DNA of 23,412 bases from an uncultured beta proteobacterium (GTDB lineage Bacteria; Pseudomonadota; Gammaproteobacteria; Burkholderiales; Rhodocyclaceae). Location: assembly GCA_903933395.1 (NCBI GenBank), contig CAIZKA010000274.1:1-23412 (forward strand), read 5' to 3'. Shown one piece after another: positions 1-5,470 of the stretch. Position 1 is the stretch's first letter, and every line of letters starts with the position of its first letter. The position numbers were made by a program, and so were the translations under genes. Below the pieces are notes generated by a model that saw nothing but the letters and a program-made list of their open reading frames with translations, was not told the DNA's origin and ran no database searches.

Positions 1-1
1 C

Positions 2-364
2 GCCGGCGTGCGCTACCGCGCCTGGAACCCGCCCTCCGGCCTGCACCCGACCATAGGCGTGCAGGCGCCGCTGGTGTTCGACCTGGTCGACAGCTGGAGC
101 GGGCGCTCGATCGGCGGCTGCACCTACCACGTCGCCCATCCCGGCGGCCGCAGCGAAGACAGCTTCCCGGTCAATGCCAACGCGGCCGAATCGCGCCGCG
201 TCGCGCGCTTCTGGAACCACGGCCACACGCCGGGCCCCATGCACGTGCGGCGCGAAGGCCGCAACCCGGATTACCCGCTGACGCTCGACCTGCGCCGCGC
301 GCCCGAAGCCTGGATGGAGGGCGCGCCGTCGATAGCCACCGAGCAGGGGCAGGCGCAGCAGTAG
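2..364 (+). CDS. DUF2126 / transglutaminase-family protein, C-terminal fragment
   Basis: This is the last 120 or so residues of a gene that begins before the window; the frame is open to the left edge and stops with TAG at 362-364. The visible part contains WNPPSGLHPTIG, APLVFDLVDSW and GGCTYHVAHPGGR followed by ESRRVARFWNHGHTPG. I recognise this as the conserved C-terminal segment of DUF2126, a region found at the end of large (about 1,100 residue) bacterial proteins that start with a transglutaminase-like domain. Such genes often sit beside alpha-E and circularly permuted ATP-grasp genes, which would lie outside this window. The enzymatic part is not visible, so no reaction can be assigned. 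The next gene is convergent. Confidence 0.8.
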   Translation, partial: AGVRYRAWNPPSGLHPTIGVQAPLVFDLVDSWSGRSIGGCTYHVAHPGGRSEDSFPVNANAAESRRVARFWNHGHTPGPMHVRREGRNPDYPLTLDLRRAPEAWMEGAPSIATEQGQAQQ

Positions 365-401
365 CGCAGGCAAGAGTCGGCGCCGGGCGTAGCAGGGGTT
401 T

Positions 402-452
402 CGCGGAGCACTGCTCCGCGCCTGCGAAGCCGGACGGCTGTGCAAAGCCGTC
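402..452. terminator. Two consecutive hairpins between convergent genes
   Basis: Bases 402-410 and 412-420 form a perfect 9-base inverted repeat (CGCGGAGCA / TGCTCCGCG) around one base. Bases 433-439 and 446-452 form a second perfect repeat (GACGGCT / AGCCGTC). They lie between the stop of the DUF2126 gene (+) and the stop of the dctP-like gene (-), where a two-way transcription terminator is expected. Neither is followed by a T-run, so intrinsic termination is only a possibility. A REP-like element is the alternative. Confidence 0.4.
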
Positions 453-480
453 AGTGGAAGGACGGCGCGCCAGACTCGCC

Positions 481-1485
481 TTAGAGCTTGGTCGGATCGA
501 AGCCGGTTTCCTTGTAGATCTGCTGCAGCAAATCCTTGCCGACGCGGTCGGCCATCTTGACGTGCACCGGTGCCATGGCCTTCTTGAAGGCCAGCTTCTC
601 TTCCTTGGTCGGCACGTAGATCGCCGTCTTGCCGCTCTTCCTGACGCCTTCGAGGGCAGCATCGTTTTCCTCCTTGGCGATCTGGTTGGCGTATACCGTG
701 GCGTCCTTCATGGCCAGTTCGAGCTGGGCGCGCAGTTCGGGCGGCAGGCCGTCCCAGAACTTCTTGTTCACGACCACCGCGTAACCGAGGTAGTTGTGGT
801 CGGTGATGGTCATGTGCTTCTGCACTTCGTGCATCTTCTGCGTGTAGAGATTCGAGTGCGGGTTGTCCGTGCCATCCACCACGCCCGTCTGCAGCGCCTG
901 GTACACCTCGGAGAAGGCCATCACCTGCGGCAGCGCACCCAGCGTGCGGAACTCCTCCTCGAGCACCTTGGACGACTGGATGCGCATTTTCTTGCCCTTG
1001 AGGTCGGCCGGGGTCTTGATCGGGGTATTGGCGGAGAAGGACTTGAAGCCATTGTCCCAAAAGGCCAGCCCCTTGATTCCCTTGGGCTCCAGCTTGAGCA
1101 GCAGGGAGGCGCCGATCGGTCCCTGAGTAACCTTGTGCAGTTCGGCGTAGTCGTCGAAGATGTAGGGGAAGTCGAAGACCTCGAACTCCTTGACGCCGAG
1201 CGGACCGAACTTGGACAGCGAGGGCGCCAGCATCTGTACGGCGCCCATTTGCAGGGCTTCGAGTTCTTCCTTGTCCTTGTAAAGGGAGCTGTTGGCATAG
1301 ACCTCGACCTTGGCACGTCCCTTGGTCAGCTCGTTCGCCCGCTTGGCGAAGAACTCGGAAGCCTTGCCCTTGGGCGTATCGGCCGCCACGACGTGGCTGA
1401 ACTTGATCACGACCGGCTCCTGGGCCGATGCGATCAGCGAAAAAGCCGCGGTGACAAGGCCGGCGACCAGTGTATGAATTTTCAT
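481..1485 (-). CDS. dctP: TRAP transporter solute-binding protein, DctP family
   Basis: Periplasmic substrate-binding subunit of a tripartite ATP-independent periplasmic transporter; the usual ligands are C4-dicarboxylates or other organic acids. The 334-residue protein starts with a Sec signal peptide (residues 1-21, ending ASAQ) and runs through the family pattern: VVIKFSHVVA near 26-35, LGVKEFEVFDFPYIF near 96-110, and KGKKMRIQ near 163-170, whose Arg168 matches the arginine that binds the ligand carboxylate in this family. FSEVYQALQTGVVDG follows near 191-205. The ATG at 1485 has a perfect AGGAGG five bases upstream. No DctQ or DctM membrane subunits are next to it, so it is an orphan receptor here. 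The substrate cannot be told from sequence alone. Confidence 0.93.
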   Translation of the reverse strand: MKIHTLVAGLVTAAFSLIASAQEPVVIKFSHVVAADTPKGKASEFFAKRANELTKGRAKVEVYANSSLYKDKEELEALQMGAVQMLAPSLSKFGPLGVKEFEVFDFPYIFDDYAELHKVTQGPIGASLLLKLEPKGIKGLAFWDNGFKSFSANTPIKTPADLKGKKMRIQSSKVLEEEFRTLGALPQVMAFSEVYQALQTGVVDGTDNPHSNLYTQKMHEVQKHMTITDHNYLGYAVVVNKKFWDGLPPELRAQLELAMKDATVYANQIAKEENDAALEGVRKSGKTAIYVPTKEEKLAFKKAMAPVHVKMADRVGKDLLQQIYKETGFDPTKL

Positions 1486-1491
1486 TTTTTC

Positions 1492-1497
1492 CTCCTG
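1492..1497 (-). promoter_or_regulatory. Strong Shine-Dalgarno of the DctP-like gene
   Basis: On the minus strand the sequence reads ccAGGAGGaaaaaATG. This is a full-consensus ribosome binding site at good spacing and fixes the start at 1485. Confidence 0.8.
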
Positions 1498-1605
1498 GAA
1501 GATGTTGTAGACGCAACACTACCACTACGCGCGCCTCGCTGTGGAACCTCCCCCCGGAACAATCCGGCTGCGGCAGTACAATCGCGCCGACACAGGAGAC
1601 AGCGC

Positions 1606-2253
1606 ATGAGCCCCCGCATCCCCGCCCGCTGGTATTTCGACATCATCTCGCCCTATGCCTACCTTCATCTCAGGCGCTTCGCCGAATTGAACCCCGCCCT
1701 CGAGGTCGAGCCGGTGCCGGTGCTCTTCGCCGGCCTGCTCAAGCACTGGGACAACAAGGGGCCGGCGGAACTGGCGCCGAAGCGCCTGCACACCTATCGC
1801 AGTTGCGTCTGGGCCGCGTCGCAACTGGGCATACCCTTCCGCCTGCCGCCGAACCATCCGTTCAACTCCCTGCACGCTCAACGCCTGCTGACCGGACTCG
1901 GCGCGCCGCGCGAAGCCGTGGAGGCCGCCTACGATTTCGTCTGGCGCGAGGGGCGCGACGTCCCGGCGGAATGGCCCCTGTTCTGCGAAAGGCTCGGCAT
2001 CGGCCTTGATGCCGCCGCCGCATTGATCGCCGATCCGGCCGTGAAGCAGAAGCTGGCGGACAACGCCTCACAGGCGGCGGCGCAGGGCGTGTTCGGGGTA
2101 CCGACGCTGACGTTTCGCGGCCAGTCCTTCTGGGGCAGCGACAGCAATGCCTGGGCCAATGCCTTCATCGACGACCCGCAGCTGTTCGACTCGGGCGAAA
2201 TGAAACGCGCCGCCGAGATCGGCATCGGCGCCGCACGCAAGGAAGCACGCTGA
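1606..2253 (+). CDS. 2-hydroxychromene-2-carboxylate isomerase-like protein (DsbA fold)
   Basis: A 215-residue member of the HCCA isomerase / kappa-class GST family, which uses glutathione to isomerise 2-hydroxychromene-2-carboxylate in naphthalene breakdown; many homologues have other, unknown substrates. The N-terminus reads WYFDIISPYAYL, with Ser15-Pro16-Tyr17 at the place of the catalytic serine of the family. The C-terminal GVFGVPTLTFRGQSFWGSD holds the cis-proline motif typical of thioredoxin-fold proteins. The start ATG at 1606 is preceded by AGGAG at 1594-1598. The frame stays open upstream antisense to the dctP-like gene, but that extension has no family similarity. Divergent from the dctP-like gene with about 120 bases between them. 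No aromatic catabolism genes lie nearby. Confidence 0.85.
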   Translation: MSPRIPARWYFDIISPYAYLHLRRFAELNPALEVEPVPVLFAGLLKHWDNKGPAELAPKRLHTYRSCVWAASQLGIPFRLPPNHPFNSLHAQRLLTGLGAPREAVEAAYDFVWREGRDVPAEWPLFCERLGIGLDAAAALIADPAVKQKLADNASQAAAQGVFGVPTLTFRGQSFWGSDSNAWANAFIDDPQLFDSGEMKRAAEIGIGAARKEAR

Positions 2254-2257
2254 AGTT

Positions 2258-2273
2258 CCCTGCCGTAGCAGGG
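2258..2273 (+). terminator. Hairpin directly after the isomerase gene
   Basis: CCCTGC at 2258-2263 and GCAGGG at 2268-2273 form a 6-base stem with a CGTA loop, five bases after the isomerase stop codon. Position suggests a terminator, but no T-run follows. The right arm is part of a 13-base word also found at 388-400. Confidence 0.35.
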
Positions 2274-2327
2274 GTTAAGCGCGGATTAAGCAGCCGGGCG
2301 CAAAGTCAACCCATCCCCACTGCCATG

Positions 2328-2333
2328 AAGGAG
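2328..2333 (+). promoter_or_regulatory. Ribosome binding site deciding the start of the small membrane protein
   Basis: AAGGAG followed by six bases and ATG at 2340. It lies inside the codons that a start at 2325 would use, so it favours 2340. Confidence 0.55.
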
Positions 2334-2339
2334 CTTTTG

Positions 2340-2507
2340 ATGCTGCGCACCGAAACCCCGTTTCTCCCCACCATGCTCGCCGTGGTACTTTCGACCTTCC
2401 TGCTTGTCATGAGCACGGCGTTCCTGGTCGTTCCCTATGCCATGGGCGGGCATCCCGGCGAGCCCCGCGTCGTCGCATCGCAAAGCGGGCAATTCCATCC
2501 CACCTGA
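2340..2507 (+). CDS. Small single-span membrane protein, function unknown
   Basis: A 55-residue protein with one strongly hydrophobic stretch at about residues 11-37 (TMLAVVLSTFLLVMSTAFLV), followed by a short polar tail. An ATG also occurs at 2325, but AAGGAG at 2328-2333 lies six bases before the ATG at 2340, so the later start is the better one. The gene ends 12 bases before the cation-efflux gene and is probably co-transcribed with it. I do not recognise a family. The good ribosome binding site, the coherent transmembrane segment and the tight spacing argue for a real gene. Confidence 0.55.
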   Translation: MLRTETPFLPTMLAVVLSTFLLVMSTAFLVVPYAMGGHPGEPRVVASQSGQFHPT

Positions 2508-2519
2508 GCCGCGACCCCG

Positions 2520-3425
2520 ATGCAGGCACCCTCCCTGACCCGCTACGCCTGGCTCTCGATCGCGGCGGCGCTTGCCACCATCCTGCTCAAGGGCGTGGCG
2601 TGGCGGATGACCGGCTCGGTCGGACTGCTGTCCGACGCCATCGAATCCTTCGTCAACCTCGCCGGGGCGATCATGGCCCTGGGGATGCTGACGCTGGCGG
2701 CGCAGCCGGCCGACGACGACCACGCCCACGGGCACGGCAAGGCGGAATACTTCTCCAGCGCCTTCGAGGGCTTCCTGATCCTGCTGGCGGCGCTCAGCAT
2801 CGGCTATACGGCGATCGAACGCCTGATGCATCCGCAGCCGCTGGAAGCGGTGGCCGCCGGCCTGCTGGTTTCGGTGGTGGCTTCGATCATCAACTTCGCC
2901 ACGGCCCGCACCTTGATGCGCGTCGGCCGCACGCACAACTCGATCACCCTGGAAGCCGACGCGCATCACCTGATGACCGACGTGTGGACTTCGGCGGGGG
3001 TGATCGCCGGCGTCGGTTTGGTCTGGCTGACCGGCTGGCTCTGGCTGGATCCGGCCATTGCCCTGCTGGTGGCGGTGAACATCGTCTGGACCGGATGGCA
3101 GCTGATGCAGCGGTCCGCCGCCGGATTGATGGATGTCTCGCTGCCTGCGGAACAATTGGCGCAAGTCGAGGCCTTGCTGACGGGATATCGCGAACAGGGA
3201 CTTGAGTTTCACGCCCTGCGCACGCGACAGGCCGGCAGTCGTGTATTCGTCACGCTGCATGTGCTGGTGCCGGGAAGCTGGACCGTACAGCACGGTCACG
3301 ACTGGTCGGAACGCATCGAGGCGGATATCCGCAACGCATTGCCGCATGCCCATGTCACGACCCACCTGGAACCCATCGAAGATCCCGTTTCCATGGTTGA
3401 CCAGGAACTCGACCGGTCCCCCTGA
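2520..3425 (+). CDS. Cation diffusion facilitator (CDF) family divalent-metal efflux protein
   Basis: Inner-membrane proton-coupled exporter of divalent metals (Zn, Fe, Mn or Co). The 301 residues show the CDF layout: transmembrane helices from about residue 10 (YAWLSIAAALATILLKG), LLSDAIESFVNLAGA in the second helix, a cytosolic His-rich loop DDDHAHGHGKAEYF near 63-76, ADAHHLMTDVWTSAGV in the fifth helix, and a C-terminal cytosolic domain with TLHVLVPGSWTVQHGHD. The helix-2 metal positions read as Glu and Asn instead of the Asp/His-Asp pair, while helix 5 keeps His and Asp. The metal is therefore uncertain. No clear Shine-Dalgarno precedes the ATG; it may be coupled to the small gene 12 bases upstream. 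Confidence 0.9.
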   Translation: MQAPSLTRYAWLSIAAALATILLKGVAWRMTGSVGLLSDAIESFVNLAGAIMALGMLTLAAQPADDDHAHGHGKAEYFSSAFEGFLILLAALSIGYTAIERLMHPQPLEAVAAGLLVSVVASIINFATARTLMRVGRTHNSITLEADAHHLMTDVWTSAGVIAGVGLVWLTGWLWLDPAIALLVAVNIVWTGWQLMQRSAAGLMDVSLPAEQLAQVEALLTGYREQGLEFHALRTRQAGSRVFVTLHVLVPGSWTVQHGHDWSERIEADIRNALPHAHVTTHLEPIEDPVSMVDQELDRSP

Positions 3426-3501
3426 TACGCCCGGTTACCTCGTTTGGCGGCGGAACCGGCGCAGCGAAGGATTCAGGCTTGCGCCTGCCTCACGGACCGG
3501 A

Positions 3502-3936
3502 TCACCCCAGGATTTCCGTGATGTGCTCACGCTCGAGCAGTTCAGCCTTGACCTGCTCCATCTCCGGTCCCAGCGCATCGCGCGCCGAGACCATGCCGAC
3601 AAGCTGACCGTCCTCCACCACGGGGACATGGCGAAAACCCCGCTCGTACATGATGTGCAGGGCTTGGCCGAAGGGCAGATCCGCTTCGATCGTGGCCGGG
3701 TTCACCGTCATGACATCTGCCAGGGTGGTGCGCCTGGGATCCTTGCCGGCGGCAAGGACGCGGTAGAGCGCATCGCGCTCGGTGAAAATGCCGACCAGGC
3801 GCGGACCATTCACCACCATGATGGCGCCGACCTTGGCGTCGCGCATGGCGGTGGCCGCTTCGCTCACCGACAAGGTGGCTGCCGCGGTGAGGATGCGCTG
3901 GTTTTTTACGAGCTGGCGTGCGGGTCTGTTGGGCAT
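3502..3936 (-). CDS. CBS-domain pair protein
   Basis: A 144-residue stand-alone protein made of two cystathionine-beta-synthase (CBS) motifs. The first is near residues 10-62 (LSVSEAATAMRDAKVGAIMVV, LVGIFTERDALYRVL) and the second near 75-128 (VMTVNPATIEADLPFGQALHIM, FRHVPVVEDGQLVGMVSARDAL). Such pairs bind adenine nucleotides or S-adenosylmethionine and act as energy or ligand sensors; the partner is unknown. The ATG at 3936 has AAAGGAG seven bases upstream, an excellent ribosome binding site. Convergent with the CDF gene. No attached effector domain, so the role is open. Confidence 0.9.
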   Translation of the reverse strand: MPNRPARQLVKNQRILTAAATLSVSEAATAMRDAKVGAIMVVNGPRLVGIFTERDALYRVLAAGKDPRRTTLADVMTVNPATIEADLPFGQALHIMYERGFRHVPVVEDGQLVGMVSARDALGPEMEQVKAELLEREHITEILG

Positions 3937-4260
3937 GGTGCTTCTCCTTTTATGTCGGGGTCGAAACAGGAAGTTGCGTTGGGCTCAGTGCGACCCCTTT
4001 CGAGGGCTGCTAGCGGACCAGGCGTTTGGATTCAACCGTCCAGTCCCAATAGAGCGAGGGGCGTGCCATACCGGTCGCGGCGGCAGGCCAAATGGCTGCA
4101 ATCTACCGCTGCTGCGGACTTACGCGTCAATCTCCCATGCCCGGCAGATCTATTGGAGAAATCCGGCATGCACCATCATGGCGTCTCTCTCCTGTTGCGC
4201 CGCACTCTGTTAGTGCGTCACATTGTGCGGCGCAAGCGCAGTCGCCGCCGCGAGGTGCGA
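3937..4260. other. Intergenic stretch without a convincing gene
   Basis: About 320 bases between the CBS gene start and the end of the 53-residue Cys-rich gene. Open frames here are short or antisense and look like no family. Apart from the CBS ribosome binding site at 3945-3951 and the inverted repeat at 4195-4235, I see no feature. Confidence 0.5.
4195..4235 (-). terminator. Perfect 11-base inverted repeat after the 53-residue gene
   Basis: TTGCGCCGCAC at 4195-4205 is exactly complementary to GTGCGGCGCAA at 4225-4235, with a 19-base loop. It begins about 25 bases after the stop of the small Cys-rich gene on the minus strand, where a terminator would be expected. No T-run follows on either strand. 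A protein-binding site is the alternative. Confidence 0.4.
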
Positions 4261-4422
4261 CTATTTCTTTTTGCGTGCGGCGGTCTTGCGCGGCTTAGGG
4301 GCCTTGGCAGCTTCCACGGCGGGTGCCGGCGGCGCGTCGCCGATAACCCCTTTGAGCGGGCAGATTTTAAACACCGGGCATTTCTTGCAGCCGGCAACGA
4401 TGGCGATCGGGCAAATGGTCAT
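4261..4422 (-). CDS. 53-residue protein with four cysteines and a Lys/Pro/Ala-rich tail
   Basis: The minus strand encodes a short protein beginning MTICPIAIVAGCKKCPVFKI. Cysteines at 4, 12, 15 and 21 form a compact C-x7-C-x2-C-x5-C cluster with prolines after three of them, suggesting a small zinc or Fe-S knuckle. After an acidic/hydrophobic linker (residues 24-38) the tail (39-53) is rich in Lys, Arg, Ala and Pro and ends KKK, like the basic tails of nucleic-acid-binding proteins. I do not recognise a characterised family, though it resembles small conserved hypothetical proteins of betaproteobacteria. Only a weak GGAA lies upstream of the ATG. Clear two-part architecture is the main support. 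Confidence 0.6.
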   Translation of the reverse strand: MTICPIAIVAGCKKCPVFKICPLKGVIGDAPPAPAVEAAKAPKPRKTAARKKK

Positions 4423-4539
4423 TTTGATTCCAGTGAATGGGGCGGAAGGTCCCGCAGTATGAGGGCCGGCAACGACGCAGAGTAGTCTGATTCGCCTAAT
4501 GCCTTGCCGGCGTCCTGCCGATTGCCCCCGGCGACGGCG

Positions 4540-5172
4540 TCAGCGCTGTGCCAGGGATATGCTGTCGGCGTGCCGCGGCGCCTGCACCATCACCTGCGTC
4601 GCACGCCGCCAAAGGCTGGGCCACATTTCGTCCGGCGGATCCTTGAACAAGACATCGGCATCGACCGGCAACAGGAACCAGTCGCCACGATTGATCTCAT
4701 GCTCCAGCTGGCCGGGTGCCCAGCTGGCGAAGCCTCGGAACACCCGCAGCCGGGACGCGGGTGTCGAGGCCTCGAGCAGGCGCTGGAGGCTATCGATGTT
4801 GCTGCTGAGAAAGAGGCGTTCTGCCAGCACGATCGATGCCGCCGGCGCGATCTCGCTGCGCACCATGAATACGATATCCCCCGGGGCCACCGGGCCGCCG
4901 TAATGCAGGCGATGCTGCGCCGCCTGCTTGAGCTCGGGAAACGCGCGGTCGAGGGGCACATCGAGGACGCGATTGACGATGACGCCGACAGTCGAGCGGC
5001 TGCGGCCATGCCGGGTGACCAATACCACCGACTGGCGGAAGCGCGGATCGGCCATGCCCTCGGCGGCAACCAGCAACACGGAGCGGCCGTCCGCCACCTC
5101 TGCCGCAAACAGCGGCAGCGGCTGTACGCAGCCGCAAAGGGCGATCAGGAGGGCGAAGCACAGCCGACGCAT
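4540..5172 (-). CDS. YqgE/AlgH family (UPF0301) protein with an N-terminal signal peptide
   Basis: A 210-residue protein matching the YqgE/AlgH family: SVLLVAAEGMADPRFRQSVVLVTRH near residues 30-54 is the family's N-terminal signature (usually D-P-x-F-x-x-S-V-V-x-x-C), followed by GVIVNRVLDVPLD, LHYGGPVAPGDIVFM, and RVFRGFASWAPGQLEHEINRGDW near 157-179, which matches the conserved G-Y-A-x-W-x-x-G-Q-L-E-x-E motif. Family function is unknown beyond links to alginate regulation in Pseudomonas. The chosen ATG at 5172 gives a signal peptide (MRRLCFALLIALCGC, ending near LFAA) that cytosolic YqgE proteins lack. The frame is open to 5280, but that extension is not hydrophobic. Divergent from the sigma-54 regulator. 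Confidence 0.8.
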   Translation of the reverse strand: MRRLCFALLIALCGCVQPLPLFAAEVADGRSVLLVAAEGMADPRFRQSVVLVTRHGRSRSTVGVIVNRVLDVPLDRAFPELKQAAQHRLHYGGPVAPGDIVFMVRSEIAPAASIVLAERLFLSSNIDSLQRLLEASTPASRLRVFRGFASWAPGQLEHEINRGDWFLLPVDADVLFKDPPDEMWPSLWRRATQVMVQAPRHADSISLAQR

Positions 5173-5325
5173 GGGCAAAGTATAGCCCGCGCCCCGGATG
5201 CGGCAATCCGCCCGGTGACGGGCTACGCCGCCGGGCTGACTCCAGGGCATATTTGCAGCACGGCACGATCCACGGATCAAAAACCATTATGATGTGTCAA
5301 CTACTCCGGGAAAAAATCCTGCCTT

Positions 5326-5337
5326 TTTTCATGAAAA
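5326..5337. promoter_or_regulatory. AT-rich palindrome upstream of the sigma-54 activator gene
   Basis: TTTTCATGAAAA is a perfect 12-base palindrome in the AT-rich part of the 294-base gap between the YqgE-like gene and the activator. An overlapping inverted repeat, GAAAAAA ... TTTTTTC, spans 5310-5330. A possible operator for the activator itself or another regulator; no known binding motif is recognised. I found no sigma-70 or sigma-54 promoter in this gap that I would stand behind. Confidence 0.3.
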
Positions 5338-5440
5338 TCATTAATATCCCATTCCCGGCACAGATTTACCTGCACCCAACGCATCGACCTGAAGGTATGT
5401 TTCTCGTGTCTGTACCGGAATAGAAGAGGAGTTCGACCAA

Positions 5441-5470
5441 GTGATCGATTCCCTGAGGAGATACAGTTGA
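5441..5470 (+). CDS. Possible 9-codon leader ORF coupled to the activator gene
   Basis: GTG at 5441 follows AGAGGAG (5425-5431) by nine bases and opens a frame reading (M)IDSLRRYS with its TGA at 5468-5470. That stop overlaps the TTG start of the activator as TTGA. The arrangement would allow translational coupling. The peptide is too short to judge by composition and the second Shine-Dalgarno at 5455-5460 could serve the activator alone, so this is tentative. Confidence 0.25.
   Translation: MIDSLRRYS
5455..5460 (+). promoter_or_regulatory. Ribosome binding site supporting the TTG start of the activator
   Basis: GAGGAG ends six bases before TTG at 5467. No ATG or GTG in frame lies close by with comparable support, so TTG is the likely start. 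Confidence 0.6.

Noticed and set aside
454..1485. Long plus-strand open frame antisense to the dctP-like gene, continuing into the isomerase gene
   Set aside because: Composition is that of a GC-rich antisense shadow; the minus-strand DctP protein is full length with signal peptide and perfect ribosome binding site. Only the part from 1606 is a real gene.
3431..3459. CCGGTT / AACCGG inverted repeat after the CDF gene as a terminator
   Set aside because: Six-base stem with a 17-base loop and no T-run is too weak to claim.
3202..4485. Plus-strand open frame of 427 codons over the CDF end, the CBS gene and the Cys-rich gene
   Set aside because: It shares no family features and is antisense to two better supported genes.
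5340..5400. Possible sigma-54 promoter (CCGGCACAGATTTACCTGC) before the activator
   Set aside because: The GG and GC elements are 13 bases apart instead of 10, so it does not meet the -24/-12 rule.
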